Shown in pieces: positions 36,495 through 45,964 of a stretch of DNA of 64,000 nt. Made by a program: the position numbers and the translations under genes. Position 1 is the first letter of the stretch. The number at the start of each line of letters is the position of its first letter. The stretch is from Acrocarpospora pleiomorpha (GTDB lineage Bacteria; Actinomycetota; Actinomycetes; Streptosporangiales; Streptosporangiaceae): the NCBI RefSeq assembly GCF_009687885.1, contig NZ_BLAF01000009.1:51404-115403 (forward strand). The letters run 5' to 3'. The notes under the pieces are model-generated. The model did no database searches, was not told the origin of the DNA, and saw nothing but the letters and a program-made list of their open reading frames with translations.

Positions 36495-37484
36495 ATGAGA
36501 GCCGCTGTCGTTTTGTCCTGCGGTAACCCTCCCGACCTGAGGACCGTACCCGCACCGGAAGTCGCGGAAGGCGAGAGTCTGGTCCAGGTCACGGCTGCGC
36601 CGATCACGCCGCTGGACGTTCTGTGCGCGAGCGGCACGTCCTACTTCGGGCAACCCGCCCTCCCGTACATCCCAGGAGTTCAGGGCGTCGGCAAGCTGAC
36701 CGACGGCACCCGCGTCTGGTTCCCCACCCAGGCCGGCATGCGCCCAGGCGACGGTAGTTTCGCCGACCTGTGCGCCGTACCCACCACCGACCTGGTCCCC
36801 ATCCCCGACGGCACCCGGGACGAGACCGCCGCAGCGCTCGGACTGTCCGCCGTCGCCGCCTGGATGGCCCTCACCTGGCGCGCCGCCCTCCGCCCCGGCG
36901 AACAGGTCCTCGTCCTCGGCGCGGGAGGCACAGTCGGCCAGGTAGCGGTCCAAGCCGCCCGCCTCCTCGGCGCACGCCGGGTCGTGGCCGTCTGCCGATC
37001 CCCCCATTCCCAGGCCCTCGCCACCAAGAACGGCGCCGACGCAGTCGTCCCCCTCCACCCCGACGACACACCCGACACTCTCACCCCACGCCTGCGCCAA
37101 GCCCTCGACGGCCTCGCCGACGTCGTCATCGACCCCGTCTTCGGCATCCCCGCCACCGCCGCCGCCCAGGTCCTGGCCCTCGGCGCCCGAATCGTGAATC
37201 TCGGCAGCGCCGCCGCCGAATCAGCCACCTTCACCTCCGCCACCCTCCGCGGCAACACCGCCTCCCTCCTCGGCTACACCAACAACGCCCTAACCCCCAC
37301 CCAACGCCACACCGCCCTAACCGAGATCTTCAACCACGCCGCCACCGGCGCCCTCTCCGTCGACCACACCCTCACCCCACTAGCCGACATCGCCCCCGCC
37401 TGGACCAGCCAGGCCACCGGCACCACGCCACGCCGAATCGTCGTACAACTATCCGATGTGCCGACACCACCCTCGGTGCCGTAG
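36495..37484 (+). CDS. Zinc-type/quinone-oxidoreductase-like MDR family dehydrogenase
   Basis: About 329 residues from ATG 36495 behind TTGGAG. N-terminal GroES-like domain (APITPLDVLCASGTSYFG, PYIPGVQGVGKLTDGTRVWF) and Rossmann domain with VLVLGAGGTVGQVAVQAARL. It lacks the catalytic-zinc Cys/His set, so it resembles the quinone oxidoreductase branch using NADPH. Substrate unknown. It is probably not part of the ligAB operon because a 318-bp gap intervenes. Confidence 0.88.
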   Translation: MRAAVVLSCGNPPDLRTVPAPEVAEGESLVQVTAAPITPLDVLCASGTSYFGQPALPYIPGVQGVGKLTDGTRVWFPTQAGMRPGDGSFADLCAVPTTDLVPIPDGTRDETAAALGLSAVAAWMALTWRAALRPGEQVLVLGAGGTVGQVAVQAARLLGARRVVAVCRSPHSQALATKNGADAVVPLHPDDTPDTLTPRLRQALDGLADVVIDPVFGIPATAAAQVLALGARIVNLGSAAAESATFTSATLRGNTASLLGYTNNALTPTQRHTALTEIFNHAATGALSVDHTLTPLADIAPAWTSQATGTTPRRIVVQLSDVPTPPSVP

Positions 37485-37499
37485 GGTGTATCCCGGCTC

Positions 37500-37573
<74 letters not shown>

Positions 37574-37583
37574 CTGCGAAAAG

Positions 37584-37615
37584 AAGCCCCGCAGCGATCT
37601 TGCCAGGGGGCTTCG
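37584..37615 (+). terminator. Terminator after tRNA-Val
   Basis: GAAGCCCC (37584-37591) pairs with GGGGCTTC (37608-37615). Brought in by the element, since the original chromosomal terminator is probably the one at 38836-38869. Confidence 0.7.
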
Positions 37616-37631
37616 TGCCATTAACGTGCCA

Positions 37632-38213
37632 TTAGGTCGCGTTGATCATGGCGTCCATCGCGTTGACGATCTTCCGGTCTGCCTCCGCTGTGCTGTGCTG
37701 GTAGATCATCGCGGCGCGTACCGAGTCATGGCCCATCCGCACCATCAGGTCTCTGAGGCTTGCGCCGGATGCGGCGGCGATCGTGTTGCCGGTATGCCGG
37801 AGGTCATGGAAGTGCAGGCCAGGGACTCCGATCTTCCTGGCGTTCTCGTCCCACTTGGCCGGGCGACGGAAGTTGCTGCGCCGGAGGATGCTGCCCCGTG
37901 CTCCGGTGAAGATCAGGTCATCGGGTTCCGGTCCGGTGTATGTGTCCAAGTGCTCTTGTAGCGCGGGAATGATCGCCTTGGGGATGGCCACCGTGCGGAC
38001 ACCCGCGCGCGACTTGGGCGGTCCGACCAGGAGTTCGCCCGAGTCGAGTTCGACATGCTGTTGCCAAACGCTGACGGTTCCCTTGGTCAGGTCAAGGCGG
38101 CGGCTGCGCCGCCGCACCCGCACGGCCCTCCCCGCCCGCGCTGCGGCCTGGGGGCCGGTCACGGGCGGGAGCCACGCGGGTAAGCGGGCACGAAGGAAGC
38201 AGGTCAAGAACAT
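37632..38213 (-). pseudogene. int: Truncated tyrosine recombinase (integrase), C-terminal catalytic part
   Basis: The credible homologous part is residues ~38-193: LDLTKGTVSVWQQHVELDSG, VGPPKSRAGVRTVAIPKAI, FHDLRHTGNTIAAASGASL, MVRMGHDSVRAAMIYQHSTA. The second Arg (RHTG), the GHDS His and the nucleophile Tyr are present. The N-terminal arm- and core-binding domains and the first catalytic Arg are missing; the first ~37 codons look like out-of-frame sequence. It is oriented toward the tRNA attachment site, as integrases of such elements are. Probably inactive. Confidence 0.8.
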
Positions 38214-38351
38214 GCCTCCGGCGGGGGAACGGACTCCGGGATGATCGCGAGACGGAACTGATCAGGTCGTTGGTGGCGAGCGTGATCGGGCAGGGCGGAG
38301 CGCGAGGTAGGGGATTCCTGCCATTCGATCCCATGTGGGATGCTCACCGCT

Positions 38352-38591
38352 GTGACTGAGCCCGAGGACCCCCAGCTCCACCGTTCGCCGACTGATGTCC
38401 CCGAGGACTATGAAATGGTCCGAAACATTGGGACTGTCTCCATGGTCGCCGGTGTCGCCATATCGTTCGGGATTCTGATCTTCGATGTACGATCCCCTTC
38501 GTGGCCATGGCTCGTTGGTCTATGGATCATGGCCCTGATCGGCGTTGGCTTGCGGATCGAGGCGGGGATTCGTGAGCGTCGACGCTCTTGA
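38352..38591 (+). CDS. Small two-helix membrane protein of the relic element
   Basis: About 79 residues from GTG 38352 (ATG 38340 is in frame). Acidic N terminus EPEDPQLHRSPTDVPEDYEM, two hydrophobic helices (NIGTVSMVAGVAISFGILIF, PWLVGLWIMALIGVGLRIEA) and a basic end RERRRS. No known family recognised. It lies between the att repeats and is the only apparently intact gene of the relic. Confidence 0.65.
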   Translation: MTEPEDPQLHRSPTDVPEDYEMVRNIGTVSMVAGVAISFGILIFDVRSPSWPWLVGLWIMALIGVGLRIEAGIRERRRS

Positions 38592-38598
38592 GCATTGG

Positions 38599-38708
38599 CG
38601 TGCCATCGACGTGCCATTAGAGCCACGTGAGCGACCACATGAGCCGTGATTGTGAGCCCCGCCAACCTCAATAAATCCATGATCGCCGTGCCATTAGCGT
38701 GCCATTAG
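38599..38708. repeat. Repeated CGTGCCATTA boxes, possible integrase arm sites
   Basis: Paired boxes CGTGCCATcgA-CGTGCCATTAG (38599-38620) and CGTGCCATTAG-CGTGCCATTAGG (38686-38708); a third pair is at 37615-37637 beside attL, at the integrase 3' end. All lie within the element and near its ends. Confidence 0.6.
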
Positions 38709-38788
38709 GCCACGTCGAGCGGGCCTCACGCCGCGAGGCGAACGAGGCTCCCACGCACGTCAACCGCGCTACATAGGCGATTATGGCT

Positions 38789-38832
38789 CCTTACAAGCGA
38801 GGGGTCACTGGTTCGAACCCAGTACCGCCCAC
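38789..38832 (+). repeat. attR, second 44-bp tRNA-Val 3' copy
   Basis: Identical to 37531-37574 and preceded by unrelated sequence, so it is not a tRNA. Followed at once by a terminator that probably belonged to the original tRNA gene. Confidence 0.9.
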
Positions 38833-38835
38833 AAC

Positions 38836-38869
38836 AAGCCCTCCACATGCGGAAACAGGTGGAGGGCTT
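38836..38869 (+). terminator. Original tRNA-Val terminator beyond attR
   Basis: AAGCCCTCCAC and GTGGAGGGCTT form an 11-bp stem, followed by TTGCTT. The remaining ~200 bases to the next gene (38870-39072) show nothing but the Shine-Dalgarno AGGAGG at ~39061. Confidence 0.85.
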
Positions 38870-39072
38870 TGCTTACCTAATGGCAACATTCCTCAGTGAG
38901 CATTCGCCCGGTCAAGATCGTGTTTCTATTTTGACCCAATGGCACCAATTTTCGACAGCGCGGCTAAGTAGTTCGGGAACCGTCGTTCCGATGCCAACTC
39001 CGGGCAAGTGATGGCGCTACTGGCCCGATGACGGAATAGAGCACGGGTGGACCCCTTTACAGGAGGATCGAC

Positions 39073-39354
39073 ATGCGCGAACCGCTCTCCGAGGAGGAGA
39101 TCACCGCCGCACTCGCTGGGCTGCATGCGTGGACCAGGGAAGGTGACACCATTGTCCGCACGGTGACTCACGCGGACTTCGGGGCGGCGCTCGCATGGGT
39201 GGTTCGCGTCGGTTGTATCGCGGAAAAGGTGGACCACCACCCGGATATCGACGTCCGCTACAACCAGGTGACGCTACGACTTTGGACCCACACCACCGGA
39301 GGAATCACCACGGCGGATATCGACCTCGCGAAGCAGATCGACAAGACCGTGTAG
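39073..39354 (+). CDS. phhB: 4a-hydroxytetrahydrobiopterin dehydratase
   Basis: 93 residues. Active-site motif EKVDHHPDIDVRYNQVTLRL, preceded by LHAWTREGDTIVRTVTHADF. Dehydrates the carbinolamine of tetrahydropterin formed by aromatic amino acid hydroxylases, and can act as a transcription cofactor in other organisms. No hydroxylase gene is adjacent. Start ATG with AGGAGG upstream. Confidence 0.92.
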   Translation: MREPLSEEEITAALAGLHAWTREGDTIVRTVTHADFGAALAWVVRVGCIAEKVDHHPDIDVRYNQVTLRLWTHTTGGITTADIDLAKQIDKTV

Positions 39355-39384
39355 CAGCCACATGGCACCGACCGCCGTTCGGCG

Positions 39385-39588
39385 CTAGAGCCCGAGCCAC
39401 ATCACTTTGAGGATCTCCACGTGCCGTCGATCCTCAAGGACCATGTACGTGACCATGCCCTGCTTCTCCGGCCCGAACGCCAGAGTCAGGATGTTCGCGT
39501 TCGGGTTGTTCTTGTTCAGTGACTTGCCGCTCCGCGGGGCCACGCCAAGTACGGCCAGGACTTCCAGCCTTCGCAGGTCAGAGGCTGT
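39385..39588 (-). pseudogene. Fragment of a RelE/ParE-like toxin
   Basis: The last 67 codons read LRRLEVLAVLGVAPRSGKSL, then NILTLAFGPEKQGMVTYMVL and HVEILKVMWLGL, the beta-sheet half of a RelE/ParE-like protein. Upstream the frame runs into the Excalibur gene in another frame, without a start, so the N terminus is lost. No antitoxin gene is seen. Confidence 0.4.
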
Positions 39589-39599
39589 CGGTCCCGGGC

Positions 39600-40355
39600 T
39601 TAGTTCCGTTCGCACACCACGCCGTCGTTGTCCCGATCCTCGTACCAGTCGTACTCGACATCCTGCCCCCGCACATAGTCGCCGTACCCGGCAGCGTTGG
39701 CTTCCGCGCATGTGTCGAATCGCTGGTCCTCGTTATCGTCGCCACCGGACGGGGACGGAGAAGGCGACGTCGGCGACTGATCGTCATCAGCCGTGCCCTC
39801 GTCCGGACTGGACGACTCCGACGGTTCCGGGTCATCGTCGCCATAGCGCTCCGCGCACAACCTCACCTGCGTATCGCTCATCACCGACTCGCCGGCGGCC
39901 GGGTTCTGCTCGCGCACAATCCAGGAGGCGTCCCAGCGCTTCAAGCCGTTCTCGCCGGCGCAGTCGCGATAGTCCAGCTCGGTGAAGCCGGCGTCGATGA
40001 GAGTTGTCTCGGCGTCCGGCAGCGTGTCGCCGATCACGTCCGGCATCACCACCGACACCGGCTCGCGGACGGCACCAGCGTCTTGAGGCTGCCACTCCGC
40101 CATGTCGGCCTCGGCCACCCGCGCAGGGGCCGTGCTCGCGACTGCCGACCGTACCAGGGCGTGCCGGGCGGGTACCTCCGGGGCGGCGACGGGAAACACC
40201 ATGACCAGCGCGAGGCCCGCGGTGAGAAACACGGCGATCGCGAATATCAGGGCGGTTCTGTACGAGCTCATGTCGGCAACCCTGCTCTTGCGGGGCGGGG
40301 GAGGGTAGAACCCAGGCTGCTGGCCGTAGGGGGGCTGACCGTATTGCTGGGACAT
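39600..40355 (-). CDS. Membrane-anchored protein with PASTA-like and Excalibur calcium-binding domains
   Basis: 251 residues from ATG 40355 (MSQQYGQPPYGQQPG). Gln/Pro/Tyr-rich cytoplasmic start, one helix (TALIFAIAVFLTAGLALVMV), PASTA-like segment (VVMPDVIGDTLPDAETTLID, REQNPAAGESVMSDTQVRL), an acidic Ser/Pro linker, and a C-terminal Excalibur motif (DTCAEANAAGYGDYVRG, DRDNDGVVCERN) that binds calcium through the DxDxDGxxCE loop. Located at the cell surface; possibly a cell-wall-associated sensor. Confidence 0.85.
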   Translation of the reverse strand: MSQQYGQPPYGQQPGFYPPPPRKSRVADMSSYRTALIFAIAVFLTAGLALVMVFPVAAPEVPARHALVRSAVASTAPARVAEADMAEWQPQDAGAVREPVSVVMPDVIGDTLPDAETTLIDAGFTELDYRDCAGENGLKRWDASWIVREQNPAAGESVMSDTQVRLCAERYGDDDPEPSESSSPDEGTADDDQSPTSPSPSPSGGDDNEDQRFDTCAEANAAGYGDYVRGQDVEYDWYEDRDNDGVVCERN

Positions 40356-40469
40356 GGGGGACTCCAGGGGCAGGCTGGTGGTGACGGAGTGTGGACGGAT
40401 GATCTGCCACGGCGGTTGACTTGTCATCCGGGCACTCCGAGAGTTCATGCTGGAGGCGGGGTTCTCGTT

Positions 40470-40481
40470 GTACCGCCCACC
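40470..40481 (+). repeat. Scrap of the tRNA-Val 3' end with a diverged terminator
   Basis: GTACCGCCCACC is identical to the tRNA end. It is followed by a hairpin AGACCC (40489-40494)/GGGTCT (40515-40520) whose loop shares GATCTTG with the tRNA terminator at 37584-37615. Too short for a full tRNA; likely an old att site. Confidence 0.55.
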
Positions 40482-40563
40482 TTTGCAAAGACCCTGTCTT
40501 CGATCTTGGAAACGGGGTCTGAGTGACTACTCCCGAAGATGTCGTCCATTGCTGCCGCCTTTC

Positions 40564-40700
40564 CATCGGTACTGGGCGGATTTGCCTGCGGTAGACAGTT
40601 TCCGTGACGACCGTGGTGCGGTGACCGACGAGGCGGGAGATGTCCTCGATTGGACGCCTGAGCCGGAGAGCAGCGAGACGAAGCTGTGCCGAAACTTCGC
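40564..40700 (-). pseudogene. Second integrase relic, frameshifted C terminus
   Basis: Minus-strand reading gives RHSFVSLLSGSGV, then after a one-base slip near 40650 PIEDISRLVGHRTTVVTETV and YRRQIRPV, the RHxxxS, GH and Tyr region of tyrosine recombinases. No N-terminal part remains. It is adjacent to the tRNA scrap at 40470, as an integrase next to its att site would be. Confidence 0.75.
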
Positions 40701-40893
40701 GAGGAATACTTACGGATTCCTTGACGCCCGAGCAGCCCGCATCGAAGCGCACTCCACGCAGAGGCCGGGCATGCGAGGTGCTGGTCCGATGAACATTTTT
40801 CGGCAATGGGGAGTTGGTTTGAGGTTCAGGTGAGACTTCAAGGATCTTCTGGTCGGGGGACCATCGCCTCTGGCCGTACCACAGGAGTTACGC

Positions 40894-42387
40894 ATGAGCA
40901 TCTCTCGTCGCCAGATCATTTCCGGAAGCGCCGCCACCGCCGTCGGCCTGTCCGTCGCCGGCATGCTGCCGAGCCTTGCCGCGACCCCGGCACAGGCCGC
41001 CGCCAGCACATCGACCGGGCGTCGGTTGCGTCCGTTCCCGCCGCTGAAGGACGACCCGAACGGGATCCTCGCCCTTCCTGAGGGCTTCTCGTACAAAATC
41101 GTCACCCGTGAAGGCGTGACCGATATGTCGTTCGGCCAGGGCAAGACGCCCGGCTGGCACGACGGGACCGGCGTCGTGGCCATGAAGCACGCCGGCCTGA
41201 CAATCATCCAGAACCACGAGATGTCGCCGCACCTTTCGCAGTACGGCGTCCCGCTCATCCCCGGGACGGTCTACGACCCGGGCGCGCCGAACGCAGGCGG
41301 CTGCACCGTGATCACCACGGACCCCAACGGCAATCCCACGGCCGAGTGGGTCGGCATCTCCGGTACGGTCCGCAACTGCGCGGGCGGCGTGACGCCGTGG
41401 GGCACCTGGCTCACCTGCGAAGAGACCTTCATCACCGCGGGCGCCACCTGGTCGGCCGGCGGCCGTACCGGCAGGTACGAGAAGAACCACGGCTACGTCT
41501 TCGAGGTCTTCCAGGGTGACTCGGAGCACCAGCTGCCCAAGCCGATCAAGGCGTTCGGCCGCTTCGACCACGAGGCACTCGCCGTCGAGCCGAAGAGGAG
41601 GCGCGTGTACCTCTCCGAGGACGCCAGCGGCCCGAACGGGCTGTTCTACCGGTGGACCTCGAGCGCCGGCCGCCTCGAGGAGGGCATCGCCAACCAACTC
41701 GGCGACGCCGAGGGCACGCTCGAGGCGATGCAGATCCGCCTGGACGACGGCAGCATCGTCCCGGATGTCGCCTACATCACCTCCGCGCAGCTGGGGCGTC
41801 CGTACAACGTGACGTGGATCGCAGTGCCGGACCGGGAAGCGACCTCCACGCCGGTGCGCAACCAGTTCGCCGACGGCACGGTTACCCGGGGCAAGAAGTT
41901 CGAGGGTGTGTGGAGCAACGGCGACGGCTGCTACATCGTCAACAGCTTCGCCTTCGCCCCCGGCGACCTGCCCGCTGACGCGGCCAAGCACGACGGCATG
42001 GTCTGGTTCTACGACTACAAGGACGAGACGATCACCCTGGTCACGTACTTCCCGCACAACCCGTTCGCCGAGGGCGAGGGCGCGCCCCCGAAGTACACCG
42101 ACATGACCTTCGACAGCCCCGACAACGTCACCGTCACGCCGTGGGGCACGCTTGTCCTGGCCGAGGACGGCGTCCGCGCCTCGCACGTGCTCAGCTCCAT
42201 CCCGGGCGGCCCCACCTACGCGATCGCCCGCAACCAGCTCAGCATCGGAACCAGCAACGGCAATCCGACGTACTCCGAGTTCACCGGTCCGACGTTCTCC
42301 CCGGACGGAGAGGTCCTTTTCGTCAACATCCAGAGCCCGGGCATCACCCTGGCCATCACCGGCCCCTGGCAGGATTACCTGCGCTAA
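40894..42387 (+). CDS. PhoX/DUF839-family alkaline phosphatase, Tat-exported
   Basis: 497 residues. Tat signal with SRRQIISGSAATAVGLSVAG and cleavage near AQAA. Conserved DUF839 blocks NHEMSPHLSQYGVPL, NCAGGVTPWGTWLTCEETF, GRFDHEALAVEPKRRRVYLS, EDASGPNGLFYRWT and FDSPDNVTVTPWGTLVLAED match PhoX, a calcium/iron phosphatase active on phosphate esters outside the cell. Start ATG behind AGGAG. The gene stands alone and is followed by a terminator. A PHO box could not be recognised. Confidence 0.9.
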   Translation: MSISRRQIISGSAATAVGLSVAGMLPSLAATPAQAAASTSTGRRLRPFPPLKDDPNGILALPEGFSYKIVTREGVTDMSFGQGKTPGWHDGTGVVAMKHAGLTIIQNHEMSPHLSQYGVPLIPGTVYDPGAPNAGGCTVITTDPNGNPTAEWVGISGTVRNCAGGVTPWGTWLTCEETFITAGATWSAGGRTGRYEKNHGYVFEVFQGDSEHQLPKPIKAFGRFDHEALAVEPKRRRVYLSEDASGPNGLFYRWTSSAGRLEEGIANQLGDAEGTLEAMQIRLDDGSIVPDVAYITSAQLGRPYNVTWIAVPDREATSTPVRNQFADGTVTRGKKFEGVWSNGDGCYIVNSFAFAPGDLPADAAKHDGMVWFYDYKDETITLVTYFPHNPFAEGEGAPPKYTDMTFDSPDNVTVTPWGTLVLAEDGVRASHVLSSIPGGPTYAIARNQLSIGTSNGNPTYSEFTGPTFSPDGEVLFVNIQSPGITLAITGPWQDYLR

Positions 42388-42400
42388 CCGCTCCCGATGT

Positions 42401-42434
42401 ACGGGCCCTGAGCTGCACCCGTCTCAGGGCCCGT
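42401..42434 (+). terminator. Terminator after the PhoX-like gene
   Basis: ACGGGCCCTGAG and CTCAGGGCCCGT form a perfect 12-bp stem with a 10-base loop. Confidence 0.88.
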
Positions 42435-42566
42435 CCTGCCACCTCAGGCAGTATTCGGTCTCTTCCGCGGACAGATGTTCCCCTCAGCGAGCGTCGCGCC
42501 AGCCCAAGGGCCGCGCGTGCGAGGTCAGCATCATCAAGCCCGGACACCTGTATGAACTCGTGTACC

Positions 42567-42590
42567 GGTTCGAATCCAGTACCGCCCACC
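42567..42590 (+). repeat. Second scrap of the tRNA-Val 3' end
   Basis: GGTTCGAATCCAGTACCGCC plus CACC matches the T-arm and acceptor 3' strand of the tRNA at 37502-37573 with one mismatch. No upstream tRNA half. Probably an old att site. Confidence 0.7.
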
Positions 42591-42635
42591 AGCGAAACGT
42601 CCCGCACGCCGGGACGGAGTAGCGGCCACCAGGGC

Positions 42636-43271
42636 TCAGACGCCGAGGTTGGCGTCGCGGGCGCGGGCGACGGCCTCCGCGCGGCCGGAGACACCGAGTT
42701 TGGCGAAGATGTTCGACACGTGGTTGCGGATCGTCTTCTCGCTGAGGAATAGGCGCTGTGCGATGGCGTGATTGGTGAGTCCGGCGGCGACCAGGTCGAG
42801 CACCTCCCGTTCGCGGTCGGTGAGTTCGGGCAGCGGGCGGGGGCGTACGGTCTCGGTGGCCAGGGCGGCCAGTACCCGGCTGCCGGCGGAGGAGCCGAAG
42901 ACGACCTGGCCAGCCGCGACCGCTTGGAGCGATCGGATGATCTCGGCCGGTGGTGCCTCCTTGAGGAGGTAGCCGCGGGCACCGGCCCGGACGGCCGCGA
43001 TGATGGTCTCGTCGTCCGACAGCATGGTCAGGGCGAGTACGGCCACGGCGGGGTGACTGGCCTTGATACGGGCAGTCGCCTCCACGCCGCTCATTCCGGG
43101 CAAGTGCAGGTCCATCAGGATCACATCTGGGGCATCCTGCTCGACCAGCTCGATGGCGGTCTCGGCGGTGCTGGCGACGCCGACGACCTCCACCTCGGGC
43201 AGGTCACGGAACAGCGCAAGGAGTCCGTCGGCGAAGATCGGGTGGTCCTCGACCACGATGATGCGGATCAT
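42636..43271 (-). CDS. NarL/LuxR-family response regulator
   Basis: 211 residues. Receiver with EDH acidic pocket, phospho-acceptor Asp in [16 protein letters not shown], and C-terminal LuxR helix-turn-helix ([40 protein letters not shown]). The start overlaps the kinase stop (ATGA). Confidence 0.94.
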   Translation of the reverse strand: MIRIIVVEDHPIFADGLLALFRDLPEVEVVGVASTAETAIELVEQDAPDVILMDLHLPGMSGVEATARIKASHPAVAVLALTMLSDDETIIAAVRAGARGYLLKEAPPAEIIRSLQAVAAGQVVFGSSAGSRVLAALATETVRPRPLPELTDREREVLDLVAAGLTNHAIAQRLFLSEKTIRNHVSNIFAKLGVSGRAEAVARARDANLGV

Positions 43272-45223
43272 GAGGTCGTCAGGGGGAGCCGGACGATCAG
43301 GTGGGTGCCCGTCCCATCGCCGCTGCGCAGTTCGAAGGTGCCGCCCAGTTCCTCGGACCTGCGCCGCATGGAGGTCAGGCCGATCCCCTGCCTCGGGGCG
43401 GATGAGAGTCCCACTCCGTCGTCGTCGATATGTAGTTCCAGGGTGTCGCGGGCGCGTACGTGGACGGTGCAGTGGGAGGCCTTGGCGTGGCGTGCGGCGT
43501 TGGTCAGGGCTTCGGCGGCGATCCGGTAGGTGGCCAGTTCGATCGGCGCGGGCAGGACCGGAAGGTCGGCCTCCACCTCGACGGCCAGGTGGCCGGCGAA
43601 TCCTTTGCCCAACTCGGCGAGCGCGCCCGCGAGCCCGAGGTCGTCCAGAGGGGGCGGTCGCAGGTCATTGACGATGGCCCGGACGTTGCCGACAGTGGCC
43701 CGGATCCGGGCTGACAGGTCATCCATGATCTCCTTGGCCTTTCCGGGGTCGGTGTCCACCAGGCGCCGCCCGCGATCCATCTGCAGGGCGACGGCGGCGA
43801 GGGTGGGGCCTACTCCGTCGTGCAACTCGTACCGCAGCCGGTCGCGCTCCTCCTGCCGGGCGGCCAGCAGCCGGGCGTGTGAGCGTTCCAAGTCGGCACC
43901 GAGGCGGTGGGCGTGGACAGCCACAGCTATATGCGGGGCCAGTTCCGCTAGCAAACGCCGGTCCTTGGGGCGCAGCCGCTCGCCGACCACCAGCGTGCCG
44001 ACGTCGTGGCTCTGGTGGTGCAGCGGTACGCGCTCCGCGACCTCGCCGCGGTCGCCCCAGGAGGCCACGACCGCTCCGCGCTCCTCGACCGCCACGTACG
44101 GCACCCGCAGGACGCGGCCGATCTCGGCGGCCATCCGCTCCAGCGGGTCTTCCAGGGACCCGGCGTCCGACAGCCGCGCCCCCAGACGGCGCAGCGCCCT
44201 GGCCGGGTCGTCCCGGTCGCCGTAGACCAGGCGGTTGGCGGCAGCGCTGGCCCGCAGGTACAGCGGATGCACCGCCAGCGCCACCAGGACCGCCGCCGCC
44301 CCGGCTCCCAGGACGCCGCCCAGCGTGAAGGCGATCAGCGCGTAGCCCGCCAGCAGCAGTACGCTCACGGCGCCGAAGGCCAGCGCGCGCGACAGCAGCA
44401 GGTCGAGATCCCACAGGCGGTAGGCCACCACGGCCACGGCCACCCCGGCCGACAGCGGCACGCAGGCCAGGGCGACGATCGGCGCCCCCCAGGGGACCAT
44501 CAGGGCCAGGCCGAGCATGCTCACCGTCAGCAAGGCCCCGGCCACAATCCACTGCAACCGGCGGCGCATCTGCTCATCGGATCGCCGGTAGCGCACCACC
44601 AGCGAGGCGACGGCCGCCACCACGGCGATGAGCGAGCACACGGTCCCGGCCGTACGGACCGCCTGGGGAACTCCGGTCAAGTGCGCGAAGACTCCCTGAT
44701 AGCCAGGCGGATACATCCGGCCGACCTCGCCCATCAGGGTCACCGGCTGGAGAATCCAGTCGAGCGTGGCCACCGCGATCCCGGCGATGGCGACCGTCAA
44801 CGCCGGCCGCCATCGAGGCGAGGGCAGCCGCCCGTCAGGAAAGATCAGCAATAGGACGGTCGGCACCGCGAGGTAGGCCGGCACCCAGATCCAGTTCGAC
44901 ACCCACATCGCCCAGTCGTCGCCGGGCAGGCCGCCGTCGTTGATACCCAGCAGGCCGTACGCCCCGACGGCGACGCCTGCGGCCTGGGCCGTACCGATGA
45001 CGACCATGAGCCACCCGACCCGGCTCGCCGGCCGCTGCGCCACCACGAGCACGCCGGGCACGCCGAACGCCAGCCCCGCCACGCATCGGAAGGCGTCGAA
45101 ACGCTCCACTATCCCCGTCACGCCGAGATGGCGTAGCCGGGGCTCGACGGCGAGCGTCATCGCCACCAGGAGCACCAGCGCGCTCACCGGGACGACTACG
45201 CGCCAGGTCGATCTGTCCGTCAC
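43268..45223 (-). CDS. NarL-type sensor histidine kinase
   Basis: 651 residues. About nine membrane helices in residues 1-320 (an MASE-like sensor module), a degenerate GAF-type region (~350-440), HisKA_3 with His in [20 protein letters not shown], and an HATPase ending [20 protein letters not shown]. First gene of the pair; transcribed away from the 148-residue membrane protein. The signal is unknown. Confidence 0.93.
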   Translation of the reverse strand: MTDRSTWRVVVPVSALVLLVAMTLAVEPRLRHLGVTGIVERFDAFRCVAGLAFGVPGVLVVAQRPASRVGWLMVVIGTAQAAGVAVGAYGLLGINDGGLPGDDWAMWVSNWIWVPAYLAVPTVLLLIFPDGRLPSPRWRPALTVAIAGIAVATLDWILQPVTLMGEVGRMYPPGYQGVFAHLTGVPQAVRTAGTVCSLIAVVAAVASLVVRYRRSDEQMRRRLQWIVAGALLTVSMLGLALMVPWGAPIVALACVPLSAGVAVAVVAYRLWDLDLLLSRALAFGAVSVLLLAGYALIAFTLGGVLGAGAAAVLVALAVHPLYLRASAAANRLVYGDRDDPARALRRLGARLSDAGSLEDPLERMAAEIGRVLRVPYVAVEERGAVVASWGDRGEVAERVPLHHQSHDVGTLVVGERLRPKDRRLLAELAPHIAVAVHAHRLGADLERSHARLLAARQEERDRLRYELHDGVGPTLAAVALQMDRGRRLVDTDPGKAKEIMDDLSARIRATVGNVRAIVNDLRPPPLDDLGLAGALAELGKGFAGHLAVEVEADLPVLPAPIELATYRIAAEALTNAARHAKASHCTVHVRARDTLELHIDDDGVGLSSAPRQGIGLTSMRRRSEELGGTFELRSGDGTGTHLIVRLPLTTS

Positions 45224-45486
45224 GAAGACGATGGTGCCATCCGACGAGTCCCGGCGTCACGGGACGAAATGTCCCGTTGACGTCGGGACCGGCGCCTCAC
45301 GACGCCCGATCGTCCCGGCCTGGATGCTCGAAGAGCCACCGCCGAGACGCCTCCCCCGGGAGGCCGTCGCGGCGGCCCGCGCACAACGGGCGGCCTGAAC
45401 CGTCCGTGCCCGCGATTCCCGTGTCTCTGGACGGAACCGTCGTATCCGTCCTCCGCCGGGATCCGACCACACTTAGAGGAAAACCC

Positions 45487-45933
45487 ATGTCATCGGTACC
45501 GTCCCCTTCCCTCACACCGTCCGCCACGCCCGCGTCCGCCGGACGTCCCTTCGCCCGCGCCGTTGTCGTCACCATCGGCATCCTGCTCGTCATGGACGTG
45601 GTGGGCGCGCTGATATCGCTGTCGGCCGGGCTCAGCCCCACCTTCCTGGACGCCCTCGGACCGCAGGCGCGGCTGTCGGCGCCGATCCCGATGATGATCG
45701 CTCAGGTGATCCTCGCCTTCGCCGTGAGCCGGCCGCGCCGTTCCGTCGCCGTTCCGGCCGCCGTCCTGCTGATGATCGCCGGGATCCTGGCTTTCCTGTC
45801 CGGCTTCTCCGACGGCGGCTACGCCGCCGACCTCACCGCCGCCCAGAGAGTGCTCCAGGTCGCGCTCGTCTCGGGCCATCTGGTCATGGGCGTGTTCGCC
45901 GGGCTCCGCCTGGTCAAGCTCCTGCGCAGCTGA
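45487..45933 (+). CDS. Four-helix membrane protein
   Basis: 148 residues from ATG 45487. Helices at AVVVTIGILLVMDVVGALIS, PIPMMIAQVILAFAVSRP, VAVPAAVLLMIAGILAFLSG and VALVSGHLVMGVFAGLRLVK. Family not certain; resembles small DUF6069-type membrane proteins that actinomycetes place near two-component systems. 32 bases before the SARP gene, so probably in one operon. Confidence 0.75.
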   Translation: MSSVPSPSLTPSATPASAGRPFARAVVVTIGILLVMDVVGALISLSAGLSPTFLDALGPQARLSAPIPMMIAQVILAFAVSRPRRSVAVPAAVLLMIAGILAFLSGFSDGGYAADLTAAQRVLQVALVSGHLVMGVFAGLRLVKLLRS

Positions 45934-45964
45934 GATTCGCGGATTCGTCGAACTGGAGGAACTC

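Noticed and set aside
38789..38832. Second tRNA-Val gene
   Set aside because: Only the 3' 44 bases are present; no D arm or 5' acceptor strand, so it is attR.
40447..40833. 128-codon plus-strand frame
   Set aside because: It covers the integrase relic on the other strand and the tRNA scrap; no homology sense.
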